Assembly: GCA_023634235.1 (NCBI GenBank)
Contig: JAMKCF010000023.1
Coordinates: 1-64,000, forward strand
From: Pisaster brevispinus
Taxonomy: Eukaryota; Echinodermata; Asteroidea; Forcipulatida; Asteriidae
Direction of reading: 5' to 3'
Length of the DNA: 64,000 bases
Part shown: positions 1 through 60,240 of the stretch, piece by piece
Position numbering within the stretch: the stretch's first letter is position 1
How the letters are laid out: each line of letters starts with the position of its first letter
The notes under the pieces: generated by a model
Told to the model about the DNA's origin: nothing
Seen by the model: the letters and a program-made list of their open reading frames with translations, nothing else
Database searches by the model: none
Translations under genes and position numbers: made by a program

Positions 1-716
1 CTGGGGGAAAAGCAACATTAACGACATTTCTAGTGAAAGTAATCTTTCCTTTTTTAAAAACAAACTCCCGTCACCGTTTTCACGAGGTGGCAAATTTGTC
101 CACAGCCATGAAATATCCACAGTTTGAGAAAATCGCGTGTAAAATTGAGTCAATCTTCGAATCTGCTGTTTCTTCGAATGCTTCGTACGTTAAATTTAGA
201 AACTACCGAAAACAAAGCTGGATTCTTCAATCACACTTTTTTTTATGAGTTCTTACTTCATAAACATAACCACCACTTACTAAAATCGAACAAAAGAAAC
301 GTAAATTGAGATTTGTGACACCGCTTATAAACTTACATGTCAACAAGTCGCCAGTTCGTCGTGAAAACGAAAAGTCATACCGCGCGTGTTTGGCACCGTG
401 CCGGCACCATGTAATTCTCTGGACAAAGTGGCGAAGTTTGATTCGACACACTTCGTGAAAACGCAAAAAGGCAAAAGAGTGGTTCGTCGGTCATGCTAAT
501 TAGTGTAATTCCGAAACCGTTACGTGTTATGTCTTGAAACTCGCTGAAAATGTGAACAGCAATGTTTACGTCAAGAATTTGTAAAAAATTTGATTTGCCA
601 ATTTATTTTTTTACACATTAGTCGGTTCGTGAAAACGGTTTGTTTGTTTGCTAGTATGTTGGGGGTGTTGGGGTGTTTGTTTGTTTGTTTGTTTGGTGGT
701 TTGTTTGCTTGCTTAC
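1..716. other. Intron of gene A running off the window
   Basis: No exon found. A GTAAGT on the minus strand near 330 was tested as an LRR donor, but the frame before it has a stop. (TTTG) repeats lie at about 676-706. Confidence 0.6.
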
Positions 717-23387
<22,671 letters not shown>

Positions 23388-23524
23388 GCTGTCCAACGTC
23401 ACTCAGTAATTGCTCATTTGTTAAAAGAATACGCTGGGCTGTAACATAGAACAGTCGAACTCAATGGACAAAAATAACATGAATCTGTACTAAGTGTTCC
23501 TGGGGTCACCGTCCCTTTGGCTGG

Positions 23525-23533
23525 TTTTAAATA
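23525..23533 (-). promoter_or_regulatory. TATA-like box of gene A
   Basis: Minus strand reads TATTTAAAA, 138 bases upstream of the start codon at 23387. A start site 25-30 bases downstream would give a leader of about 110 nt. A triplet-repeat array begins some 50 bases further upstream. Position and sequence fit a core promoter; transcription start is inferred only. Confidence 0.4.
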
Positions 23534-23582
23534 GTGGTGAGGTGCGAGGAGAAGCACATAGTCGCTCAACAAACGTACAACA

Positions 23583-24500
23583 TTGCTTCATAGCAGCAAC
23601 AACAGCAGCAGCAGCAATAGTAGACACAGCAGTACCGGTAACAGTAGCAGCAGTATAAAGCAGTCTATAGCATTATAGCAGCAGTAGCAGAGCAGCAGCA
23701 GTAACAGCAGCAGTTGCAGCAGCAGTAGTGCCCAGCTGTATCAGCAAAAGTAGCAATTTCAGAAGCAGTAGCAGTAGCAGCAGCGGCCAGCGGCAGTAGC
23801 AGTTACAGCAGCAGTAGCAGAAGCACTTTAGCAGCAACAGTGGCAAAGCAGAAGCAGCAGCAGCTTTAGTAGGCAGTAGCAGTAGCAGTAGCACTTTAGC
23901 AGAAGCAGTAGCAAATCAGAAGCAGTAGCAGCAGCAGTAGCAGTAGCAGTAGCAGTAGCAGTAGCAGTAGCAACAACAGCAGCAGCAGCAGCAGCAGTAG
24001 CAGTAGCAGCAGCAGCAGCAGTAGCAGTAGCAGAAGAATTAACAGCAGCAACAGCAGCAGCAGCAACATAGCAGTAACAGTAGCTGAAGTTGTAACACCA
24101 GCAACAGCAGTAACAGTAGCAGCAGTAGTGGCAGCATCAGTATCCTAGTAACAGCGGCAGCTGTAACAGTAGTATAGTAGTTTTAGCAGTAGCAACGGCA
24201 GTATGAGCAACACAGCAACAGCAGAAGTAAAAAGCAATAACAGTAGTAGTAGCAGTAGCAGTTGCAGCAGCAGTAGCAATTTAAGAAGCAGTAGCAGTAG
24301 CAGCAGCGGCCAGCGGCAGTAGCAGTAACAGCAGCAGTAGCAGTAGCACTATAGCAGCAGTAGTATAGCAGTAGAATCGGCAATGGCAGTAGTAGTAGTA
24401 GCAGCAGCAGTACGCCCCATTAGTATCAGTAACAGTAGCAGCAGCAGCACCAGCAATAGAAGCAGTAGCTTTAGCAGTCGCAACGGCAATCAGACCGATA
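23583..24500. repeat. Imperfect CAG/GTAGCA array upstream of gene A
   Basis: About 900 bases of interrupted AGC, AGCAGT and AAC triplets on the plus strand, starting about 50 bases upstream of the TATA-like box. Several internal stretches recur (for example agtagtgcccagctgtatc). Rearranged in copy 2. Confidence 0.9.
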
Positions 24501-24908
24501 CAAAGTAAACTGCAAAAGGTTTTGTGTAGAGTTGAATAAAACTTACCAATGAAGAATGAAAAGTGTTTGCATCAGCGGCGTGTAGCCGGGACTTTTTCAG
24601 TGGGGGCCACGGGGGGGGGGGCATTGCTTTTTAGCGGGGAGGGAATGGGTCTGTCAGTGTTGTGGGATCATGCTTTTATTTTGAAGGGGCCCTGCAGGGC
24701 GCCACCATCCTCTTATATTCTTGGCTTTTTGTGGCCGCGGTAGCGATCCCATTTGCGATCGTTCACTACATTAGATTACCAACCTGCATTGTCATCTTTT
24801 CCCCTTTTCTTTTTTTGTTTTTGTGACTCATTACATCTTTTTTTGTAAGGGGGGGGGGGCACCTGGGAGCACTGGATATTTGTGGGGCATGTGCCCCCCC
24901 CACGGCTA

Positions 24909-25320
24909 CGGTTTTGTTAAGCTTAATTATATCTTACTGGCCATGACAAGAAACAAACAAACACACAATGGGATATGTAAAATCAACCGGTACTCTCCTG
25001 TCAACTTTCGTCTGTTAAATATTTGTAGCTGACAAACAACCAAAGTAATGCAGCTAAAAATTATGTTAAACATCGCTCCATCTGACTTCAAAATCAAATT
25101 TGTGGCCCACTTGAGTTTGATTTAGCACAGACCATTATAAGAAACAAACAAACAACTAAACAAACCGAGGGATGCAAATCAATCGGTAGGCTGCTCTCAA
25201 TTGTCGGTTGTTAAATTTTGCTAGCTGACAAACGACCAAAGTAATGGAACACAAATTTATGTCAAACTCTGCTCCGTTTCACCTCAAAATCAACTCTGCT
25301 CACTTTAGTTTGAATGAAAA
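24909..25320. repeat. About 190-base tandem repeat, two units
   Basis: Units share agctgacaaac(a/g)accaa, gtaatg, and ttcaaaatcaa followed by a GGCCCACTT/GCTCACTT ending. Copy 2 has an additional unit at 60664-60922. Confidence 0.75.
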
Positions 25321-25589
25321 ATGCATTATCCATCCTGACTTGGATAATTAAGAGACAAAATCACGACCACTTAGCAATGTTTGAAGAGAGGTTGAAGTGT
25401 TAAAAGGTATTGTACAGGATTGGTAGAGCTGGGAAAAAAAGAGTCGCTGAAAGTGTACGTGTTTTTGATCAACCAATGTACATGAAATAAAAACAACTTT
25501 TTAAAATACGGGCTTAATCTATTGTTTGAGTCAGGAGAAATATAGTGTTCCCTACCCAGATTTATCACTCTAATGAAGTGGAGCCATCT

Positions 25590-25838
25590 GGGCCTAATTT
25601 CATGACTCTGCTTACCGTAATCAAAGAATCGACGCTTACGGAAGCAGGGAATTCCGCGCTTACGTCAAGCGTATTTCACGGGTTAGCAGAGAATGTTGGC
25701 TTGTGCGCGTAACACCCCACGTTACGAGACATTCTTCGCTTACACAGCAAGCTCGGAAGTTCGGCGCTTGCACAGTAAGTATAGAATGGTGATCGCAAGT
25801 GCAGAATTCGGCGGTAAGCAGAGCCATGAAATAGGCAC
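25590..25838. mobile_element. MITE family 2, first of a cluster
   Basis: Ends gggcctaatttcatgactct and the inverted agagccatgaaataggc. Interior is rich in gctta/taagc. Confidence 0.75.
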
Positions 25839-25861
25839 TGTTCTTTCGTAGCAGTTGTTCA

Positions 25862-26051
25862 GGGCCCAATTTCATAAAGCTGTTAAGCAGAAAACACTGC
25901 TTAGCAAATTTCTATGCTAAGCAAAAAATGAGTAGGGCACTAGTCAAAACAGTGTGAACTTTTTGGAATTTTGGCTGATACACAGTTTCTGCTAAGCAAT
26001 ATTTGTCTGTGCGTAGCAAATTTTTGTGCTTACTTGCTTTATGAAATTGGG
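25862..26051. mobile_element. MITE family 2, second of a cluster
   Basis: Begins GGGCCCAATTTCATAAAGCT and ends gctttatgaaattggg, inverted copies; about 190 bases, shorter than its neighbours. Confidence 0.8.
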
Positions 26052-26055
26052 AACA

Positions 26056-26339
26056 GGGCCCAATTTCATAGAGCTGCTTAAACGGTAAGCAAATTTTCGT
26101 GCTAACTGTAGCAGAAAAATTTGCTTAAGCGTAAGCGTATTTCACAGGTTAGCAAGACAATTAGGCAGCCATCTTGCGCGTTCACCATGGATTTGCATTG
26201 TTACGCCATTCGTTTTCTTACAGTAACCACCGGAAGGTTAGCATGCCTTTTCGTGTGCTTACGGTTAGCAGGGCTATGAAATGGAAATCGCGCAGTAAGC
26301 ACAGAATCGGCCGTTAAGCAGCTCTATGAAATTGGGCCC
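26056..26339. mobile_element. MITE family 2, third of a cluster
   Basis: Terminal inverted repeats GGGCCCAATTTCATAGAGCT and AGCTCTATGAAATTGGGCCC are exact complements. 284 bases, the best preserved member. Confidence 0.85.
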
Positions 26340-26872
26340 TGATGACTTGCAGACAGCCTGTGCTAGGTTCTGAGTTTCCAACACCCTCTACCAATCAAAC
26401 TGTGCTGCTTTAACTGGCGTAGGGATTCCTGCAACTAATGGAACCTTCCTGCATTTGTGTGATGTCATTACAGGCTAATCAAACCATTTATTATCATCTT
26501 CCATTGTACTTCAGAGTCTATTTTGTGCATATTTTTTTATATTCTAAATTGTTAATTTATTGACTCGTTTACAGGGAAGAAGTGGCACAGTGTTACAAGG
26601 TTTATTGAAAAGCAGGGGGTGTTAACAAAGCCAAACATCGACCAAAGTATTACTATTTACGGTGCTGTTAATTTTTAAAACTCATAGTCTCGTTCTCGAA
26701 AAAATGACTACATATAGCTAACAACTTATAAGAGATTAGGTTCCATGCAATAATGGATGAACAGCATGAAGATTGGCCCAAAATAATAGAACAATTATTT
26801 CTACAAATATCAGCAAAGAGAACAATCCAAATTCTGATGACCTTTTACCGTTTGTTTTATTAATGGCAATTA

Positions 26873-27010
26873 CAGTGTGAGGGTCAGTCTTCACAGAGTG
26901 GTAATAATCTTGGTCGGTGGCTGGCCGCTGTTATGGACTACTCCTACCACTCGATCCATCAACAGCGGCCAGCAACCAATGCCTCGCAATGAACACCGGC
27001 TCCCCACACC
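26873..27010. mobile_element. MITE family 3, second copy
   Basis: cagtgtgagggtcagtcttc at the left, gaacaccggctccccacac at the right, with an internal pair ctggccgctgtt / aacagcggccag. Related to 14584-14713. Confidence 0.65.
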
Positions 27011-27502
27011 CGTGTTTTCTAATTCAAAGTCATGTGCGTACTTTGAAAATTCGATGACGGAAGAAAGAGAAACTGATATCAACAAAAGCTCAGATAGTTT
27101 GATGGTAGAGTTTGAAGCAGACTTACCATTCAAACAAATAACAAATGCTCATTGCCGACTCCACTGCACAACGATCCACAAGCGTTCATCGCAAAAAGAC
27201 AAACTGCTGAAGTGAGTCTCATTCTTTATAATTACCATTAACTAAAAGACAACGGGACGCAAATCAATCAGAAATCCGCTGTCAAATCTGGCGGCTATGG
27301 GCAAACAACCAAACGGAGCTTACATCTAGGCCTACATGTCAATTATAGGTTTTTCTCCCAACTCACAAATGAGCTGCAGTGCCCACTTTGGTTTGATGGG
27401 AAACGGTGCGGATCTTGAGTCACGTGTTGAGTAGGTGGATATTTATAATAAAAGACATCGTGCTCCGACTACAATAGGCCTACCAAGACTTTTCACATGT
27501 CG

Positions 27503-27530
27503 AGAAAAAAAAAGAAAAAAAAAGAAAAAA
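27503..27530. other. Probable duplication junction in an A-rich tract
   Basis: Copy 1 and copy 2 agree up to the sequence tgtcgagaaaaaaa, then diverge: copy 1 runs into repeated gaaaaaaaaa and then ggattcg, copy 2 into gaaaactagac. In a simple head-to-tail duplication this point joins the end of one unit to the beginning of the next, so 27531-35691 should be the left part of unit 2. Confidence 0.6.
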
Positions 27531-30105
27531 GGGATTCGAACAAACGAAGAACCCCTAGTCTTGAAATTTGGTTTCCTCTTTTTGAAATAAACACATATGG
27601 AAATGCGAGGGCGCTGGGGGTGGGGGGGGGGGTGGGGGAGGCGTCCCTCGCATTTGATACAATTTGTAGGAATTGCCGTACCCCTACCAGGACCGGGCGG
27701 GCACGACATCGCCCCCCCCCACACACACACATTTTTGCCCGTGACGTTTTAGTGTTAACCTCCATTCACCAGTTGTGAGACCATTTTTCCCCCAGTGCAT
27801 CCATAGGCTAACGAATATCCTGTGTTGTCCAATGATTTGCCGTAAGCTGGGTATACTTTTGGTAATTGTAAATACACTTGGCGTTTGACAACATGGACCT
27901 ATGCATAAAACAAAATTTGTTGCTCAATTGTTCATCAAAGTTGCAAGAAAAGAATGAAAGAAAAAACTCCTGTTACATACAATATTTGTGTGCCTTCAAA
28001 TGCTTTCAGAAAGGCTTCATTCCTGAAGCGTTTCTCGGATTTATATTTGTGTGTGAAAAATTACCTCTTTCTCTAAAACTACATTACTTCAAAGGGAGTC
28101 GTTTCTAATAATGTTTTAAAACATCAACAACTCTCCAGTGCTCTTTACCAAGTAAGTTTTTATGGTCACTAACTTGTGGGGGAATTGCCAAAAATACACC
28201 ATTCATTTAAAATAAAACGATGTATAGGCCAATTTATTATTAATTACAAACGATCAAAATATTGAATGTAATGTCACACTGATGACGCGAAATCGTTGAA
28301 CATCAAGGACGATCCAGCGACGAGTTTTGAGTATAGGCCTATTGAACATGTATTACAACTTCAACGGTGTGTGGACTGATGGAAACAAGTTCTGTCCTAG
28401 TCTTGGTTTCAAGACCTTCGCATGGATCAATTCGAACAACAGAATGAGTCCACTATCCATCGCTGGTAGTTCGCACCGAAATGGATCAATTCAAACAACA
28501 GAGGGCGTCACTATCCTCGGTTCGATTTCCAGCTTGCGCGAAGGTCTTGGATATCTTGTATGAGGTGCTTAAGTGTTTCATTGTTTTCCCCCGACTTTCC
28601 GGGGAAGCCAATCAACGATCGAGTTTGCACCTTCTCGTGAATTATTCATGATTCGCCATGTGTTTCTAACAGCTAGCTCGCTATGGGACGTTGTTGTGAA
28701 TGGTATTGTGGCGAAAAGTACCTTCTCGCAAGGAATTATTATAAAGTGAATAAAATGCATTCTGAAAAGAGCTTGACAGTGGGTTAGGGTATGGACTTAA
28801 AAATTCTTTAGATTATTCTGAAATTGCTTACCTTTTGTTTAGAATAATCACTACTCAAAATATATTTTGGCATAAAAACTTACTTGGTAACGAGCAAAGG
28901 AGAGCCGTTGATAGTATAAAACTGGTCTTTGACAATTACCAAACGTGTCTAGTGCTAACTTAGTCTTTGTTTGTTGAAGGTTTACAGGAACAGTGAAGGA
29001 ATGAAGGAATGGTAAACGTAACGCATGAATATAGATTTCCACACACATGTACATGTACGGTAAAAAATAGGCTGGCTAAAATTGTATTACATTTATTTAT
29101 GCACTTTGACCTTGCAAAGGAAACTGCATCATATCTATGCACAGGGCGCGCGGTATTTGAAAAGCCAGTCAAAACCGCAAAGAGCAACACACACACACAC
29201 TGAGACAACGACGCTGGTGCCCGGAATTTGAAACGCTCCTTATATGCAGCAACTTATAAAATACTGTTGAAAGTAGCATGTTGGAGTGATGGCCATCACA
29301 TACGAACCCCCCCCCTGATCAAAACAGTCTAGAGTTCACCCCTCTTTCTTTGTGAATTAGGCCTACATATTATAAAAGATGCAGTAAATTACAAAAGTCC
29401 TCATTACATTCGTATAGTTGCAAAGAAAGGTAAAAGCATAGAGCAAGGACCAGTAAACAAAGTAGAATTGTTAGTGCCAATAGTTTATTTTCAGGGCATG
29501 TCGAATGGTAGAATGATAAGTACCGTAATTCAGATGCAAAGATAACCTTTTCTAAAATTACATGGCTGACATCGGCAATGTACAAGATTCAAACGTCCAT
29601 TAAACAATGACCAACCGATAAATCTAACCAACTGCAAGCATATAATTTAGCTTGAGTAATTTCAGAATCACTTGCTTAGTGCGTTGATAGCGATGAAGAA
29701 GTCATGGTCAATCAAAACGTGAGTGCGCGTGCATATTGCATACAATCATGCTCGATCGTGTCGACGACCTCGTGACCTTTCTTACCTTGCTTTTCTTGCA
29801 AGCTTGTCATTTTAGTCACTAATATGAATAAAACATGACTTGATGCTTCATGGAAATAACTTGGCCACGCCTTCTTAAACAAGATATCCAAGACGTTACT
29901 ACAGACAGTCGTCAACCGAAATTAATTCAAGAAGAAAAGCGCGCCCTCTGTAGGGAATATCACGTTACGTTACGAGTATGAGATAGTGACGTCTTGGACC
30001 AAGACTAGTTCTGTCCTTGCGAAACGACACACTGCAATTATCAAGCTTCCAATCCCCCAGCCTGAAACGCGTGTTTCGCAAAGATCGTAAATGTTTCCTT
30101 AGGTG
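27531..30105. other. Intergenic, no gene recognised
   Basis: G-rich run at 27615-27640, C run at 27712-27720. A possible degenerate inverted pair (caagaccttcgc at 28410, gcgaaggtcttgg at 28539) suggests another small element. No open frame resembles a known protein. Confidence 0.6.
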
Positions 30106-30224
30106 TCGTCTACCAGATATATTTGATAGTGGGATGGGAGGTCGCCATCTTAATTTTATGTCCTCATCCTGCAGTACAAGCATCTCAGGATCTCATTATG
30201 TTGGATGGCTCATCCAGACATCCG
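30106..30224. repeat. 119-base direct repeat, copy a
   Basis: Near-identical to 30798-30916, starting tcgtctaccagatatatttg, about 690 bases apart. Function unknown. Confidence 0.85.
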
Positions 30225-30413
30225 GTCTCCAATTATCTTAGTTCTACGTCTTTCTACGATAGTTTTAGTTCGAAAACGGTAGGCCTATCGGACAAACCAG
30301 AATAAAATTATAAAAATCCAAACGCTTCAAACTTTTAGTCTGATTTATGCCACTCCACAATAACAATGCAGTAAATTATGCGCAATGATTATAGCAAAAA
30401 CGAATGAATGAAT

Positions 30414-30558
30414 TTTGACAGTTTTGAACGCTAGGTGGCAGCAGACTTACCAGATACATTTCCATCGTGTACGTATAGTTCTGAACATATGAACATAATA
30501 CATACTAATGGGCTTACCTGGGAGACGTCTGTTGCCACTTAGCCTGCCTCAAAATATC
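30414..30558. mobile_element. MITE family 1, intergenic copy
   Basis: gaacgctaggtggcagcaga on the left and the inverted gtctgttgccacttagcctg on the right; lies between the two 119-base direct repeats. Confidence 0.7.
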
Positions 30559-30797
30559 CAGCTTATACTTTATGTAGACAGTTTACCATAATTTGAGTTT
30601 AAAATATTACCAAAAAGTATACAATACATACGGAATTCTGGAAGTGACACCCGACTTTTTGAGATTCTGAGAAAATTATCGCAGGATGATGACATCATAA
30701 ACGTCAGATGATGCCATTCCGGGATAATTTATTTCGGCATAACGAGCTTCTGAAAGTCGTCTTCATCAAGGGATGACTACATCCTGAAAATGTGATT

Positions 30798-30916
30798 TCG
30801 TCTACCAGATATATTTGATAGTGGGATGGGAGGTCGCCATCTTAAGTTTATGTCATCATCCTGCAGTACAAGCATCTCAGGATCTCAATAAGTTGGATGG
30901 CTCATCCAGACCTCCG
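30798..30916. repeat. 119-base direct repeat, copy b
   Basis: Five or so differences from 30106-30224. Confidence 0.85.
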
Positions 30917-32033
30917 TAGATAGGAATGGTTACAACTTTTAAATCTTCAGCTATGACGCATGATTGTATTAATCCGTAAGACAATTTAAATCTTAAAGCT
31001 AACTTTTCGTGAACTTGATATCAGTACAGATTGTCCTTATAGGGACGATTTTGCCTGTAACACTATTATGGTGTGCTTGGGAACCTATTTTCACGATTTG
31101 CCGAACTTGAAATTAAAAATATTGCATTGAATGATTGTACAAACAATCCCTCAAAACATTACTTTGAGTTTTCTAAAAAAAAACTGACCACCTTAATTTT
31201 ACAGGTGATTTGAAATGTTTTAAAAATATTGTTACAAATTGAAACTTTGGGCATTCTCCTGAAGAAATAAAGAGTAGACTGTCGAAACGTCGAGACCATA
31301 CCGGCTCTTCTCAGAGCCTAAAAAGATATAATGTTTTACCTGCAAGTTTACCAGTTAAAGTGTTTCCTTAGAAATAATGTTTTTGTACCAGAGGTCACGA
31401 ATGTTGCTCTTCTGATAACAATTATGTTTCATACCTCTATCATCTATCACATTGTATCATGTTAATTAATTACTTAAATATTATATAGAAGTAGTCTAGC
31501 TTACATCAACTTTGTTTGAAAAAGAGCCTTTGCTAAAATAAATAGGCCTAAAAAGTAAAGACACAAATTCACGATAAAGGTCTTGTGACCATTGGTGAAT
31601 CAATTGTCGGTGTCTACTTTTTTACGGAAGAAATTTTAGCCTCAAATACACAATTTATTCCACATGATAACAAAATGTTAAGAACGCCTCCAAAACACAA
31701 TAATGAGTGTAGTTTACACTACTTGCAAAGTGCTTACCTACAAGCTGAACGAACAATTGGCATTTAAATAGTGCCGTAAAAAGAGATTACATTTATTTGT
31801 AAAGCGGTTAACATTATATTCAACTTTTTGAACTACAGTGTGTCATATAATGATTTATATCTGAGTAAATAAACTCTAAGATCACAGACAAACAAAAATC
31901 CCCATGGGAGTACACTGTGCATGTTTGAGCAATAATTTCGCTGGTGTTTACTCATCAACACAAAAAACCATCGATGCTAAACACATCGATAAACAAACTA
32001 CTCACAGTTTCATTGTTGTATGTTACAGTTCAA
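30917..32033. other. Intergenic, nothing firm
   Basis: Contains tgtcgaaacgtcgagac near 31280, a motif common at the ends of some retroelements, but no element could be delimited. Confidence 0.5.
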
Positions 32034-32372
32034 TGGGAGACTTTGGAATGCCAGGTAAATTTCCACTGTGTACGTAGTTCTAAGCATGCGTACATTACCG
32101 TGACCAATGGATTTACTTCGCTCGTCCCCAGCGCCTCGCCTTAAAACCAAAGGCGCTGGGATGGGCAAACGTATCAAGCACGCTCATTGGTTAATGTTCA
32201 GTCCCATCATGCATCACACTCACACTGCAAGCGCTGCACGCATGACGTACTTCCTGAACAAGTGTCTTTGCAAGCTGATTAGCCCATCCCAGCGGTCCTG
32301 GATAGGCCGCTGGGGCCGAGCGAATGGATTTACCTGGTAAGTCTGCTGCCACCTAGCGTCCCAAAAGTCACC
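32034..32372. mobile_element. MITE family 1 carrying a nested insertion
   Basis: Left arm gggagactttggaatgccag (internally shortened) and right arm tctgctgccacctagcgtcc, separated by the 208-base element at 32117-32324. Confidence 0.8.
32117..32324. mobile_element. Nested 208-base inverted-repeat element with 9-base target duplication
   Basis: Begins TTCGCTCGTCCCCAGCG and ends with the complement of TTCGCTCGGCCCCAGCG (one mismatch in 17). Flanked by TGGATTTAC at 32108-32116 and 32325-32333; removing one restores the MITE core atggatttacctgg. A 9-base duplication is usual for Mutator-like transposons, so a non-autonomous member is likely. Confidence 0.8.
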
Positions 32373-33388
32373 CATTGTTTTCCCTTTTTTGTTCTTCCTC
32401 TTTTTTCAACAGTACGGTGGATAATTATCCAGCATTTGAGATCGTGATTTATCTGAGATAGTTTACTGTCGCAGTGATCTCGAAGACCTATACAACGGAA
32501 CAATAGACCCGAAAAAGTGTTCTCTTTTCAACTTGGACCCCGCGGAGGAAGTCTTCTGAAAAGGGAATAATCGAATAACAATAGCAGGATCCCACAAACC
32601 CGATGTGTGGCAAAATTGTTTTAAAATTATTCGCTACCTTGTGGAGACCAAGGACAAAAAAATGAAGAAAAATAAAAAAAGGTCTCCATTTTAGGGGAAT
32701 TCTAAAGACTGGGGTTGCCCAAAAGGAAATATTATGTGTACAAAGTCTACGGGGGGGGGGGGAGGGAGGGGGGTTCTTAACTACAGGAACAAAGGAAAGA
32801 ACACAAGATGTCTCCACAGTGACGTAACAAATAGAATGTGTGGGTGTTTGTGTGCATCATACGAAGTTTGAGCTTGGGAAAAGCGTTGAAGAATGTGATA
32901 CTTTTTAAAGTGTAAAGAACAAAGGAAAGTCCACAGAGTGACTACAACTCAGAGCCTCGGTCTTTGTGTGTGGGTGTGTTTAAGTGTACACACGAAGTTT
33001 TGAACCGAGAACAAAAAAGGTTCACACAATGCAGGGACTTGAAACACTCTATGGACTTCCATACGTCCACACAGTGTCTTTTAAAGTGTTGACAATTTGT
33101 TTTTCTTTCTTAAGTACTCAGAATAAAGCAATGTCCACAGTGTGTATGCAATACAGAGCTGCGTGAGAATGCGTGTATTATCAGTCTGGTAATTATGCGT
33201 CGTGTACGTATGTCTGTACAATGTATCCATTGGGTTTGTAAGACCAGGGGAACCAGGCTATGGAGACTCTAAACAATAACATGTTGTATCTGTTGTTAAA
33301 TACTAGTCTGATTTGCCGACCTGGTTGTAATAATACAGTACACGTCCACACACTGAAAAGAGGGTGTGCAAACTAACATTTTGTTTGA
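32373..33388. other. Downstream flank / probable 3' UTR region of gene B
   Basis: No coding sequence. G run at 32751-32772. No AATAAA on the minus strand close to the stop was found; the transcript end cannot be placed. Confidence 0.5.
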
Positions 33389-59066
<25,678 letters not shown>

Positions 59067-59203
59067 GCTGTCCAACGTCACTCAGTAATTGCTCATTTGT
59101 TAAAATAATACGCTGGGCTGTAACATAGAACAGTCGAACTCAATGGACAAAAATAACATGAATCTGTAGTAAGTGTTCCTGGGGTCACCGTCCATTTGGC
59201 TGG

Positions 59204-59212
59204 TTTTAAATA
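59204..59212 (-). promoter_or_regulatory. TATA-like box of gene B
   Basis: TATTTAAAA on the minus strand, 138 bases upstream of the start codon, as in gene A. Confidence 0.4.
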
Positions 59213-59274
59213 GTAGTGAGGTGCGAGGGGAAGCACATAGTCCCTCAACAAACGTACAACGTTGCTTCATAGCA

Positions 59275-59646
59275 CCAACAACAGCAGCAGCAGCAGTAGT
59301 AGACACAGCAGTACCGGTAACAGTAGCAGCAGTATAAAGCAGTAGCATTATAGTAGCAGTAGCAGAGCAGCAGCAGTAGCAGTAGTAGTTGCAGCAGCAG
59401 TAGTGCCCAGCTGTATCAGCAGAAGTAGCAATTTAAGAAGCAGTAGCAGTAGCAGCAGCAGCAAGCGACAGTAGCAGTTACAGCAGCAGTAGCAGTAGCA
59501 CTTTAGCAGCAGCAGTGGCAAAGCAGAAGCAGCAGCAGCTTTAGCAGTAGCAGTAGCAGTAGCAGTAGCACTTTAGCAGCAGCAGTAGCAAATCAGAAGC
59601 AGCAGCAGCAGCAGCAGTAGCAGTAGCAGTAGCAGTATCAGTGGCA

Positions 59647-59683
<37 letters not shown>

Positions 59684-60240
59684 CAGTAGCAGCAGCAGCA
59701 GCAGTAGCAGTAGCAGAATAATTAACAGCAGCAACAGCAGCAGCAACAACAAAGCAGTAACAGTAGCTGAAGTTGTAACACCAGCAACAGCAGCAGCAGT
59801 GGCAGTAGCAGCAGTACAGTAACGGTAGCAGCAGTACTGGCAGCATCAGTATCCTAGTAACAGCGGCAGCTGTAACAGTAGTATAGTAGTTTTAGCAGTA
59901 GCAACGGCAGTATGAGCAACACAGCAACAGCAGAAGTAAATAGCAATAACAGTAAAAGTAGCAGTAGCAGTTGCAGCAGCAGTTGTGCCCAGCTGAAGCA
60001 GTATCAGCAGAAGTAGCAATTTGAGAAGCAGTAGCAGTAGCAGTAGCGGCCAGTGGCTGTAGCAGTAGCAGTAGAACTATAGCAGCAGCAGTAGCAAAGC
60101 AGATGCAGCAGTACCAATAGAATCGGCAATGGCAGTAGTAGTAGTAGCAGCAGCAGTACGCCCCATTAGTATCAGTAACAGTAGCAGCAGCAGCACCAGC
60201 AATAGAAGTAGTAGCTTTAGCAGTCGCAACGGCAAACAGA
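59275..60240. repeat. Imperfect CAG/GTAGCA array upstream of gene B
   Basis: Counterpart of 23583-24500; several internal blocks are gained, lost or moved, more change than in any neighbouring sequence. Confidence 0.9.

Noticed and set aside
310..420. GTAAGT near 330 on the minus strand as another LRR donor
   Set aside because: The phase-2 frame before it contains a TGA and lacks the leucine pattern.
23583..24500. CRISPR-like or satellite array
   Set aside because: It is an irregular triplet microsatellite with no repeat-spacer order, in a eukaryotic genome.
27443..27778. Overlapping open frames on both strands near 27.5 kb
   Set aside because: Low-complexity Lys/Phe and Pro/Gly runs from homopolymer tracts; no protein features.
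28384..28560. Another MITE with ends around agaccttcgc
   Set aside because: Only about a dozen bases of inverted match and no target duplication; noted but not called.
31255..31310. Hammerhead-ribozyme-like or Penelope-type motif (ctgaaga ... gaaacgtc)
   Set aside because: The conserved core has a mismatch and the stems do not pair convincingly.
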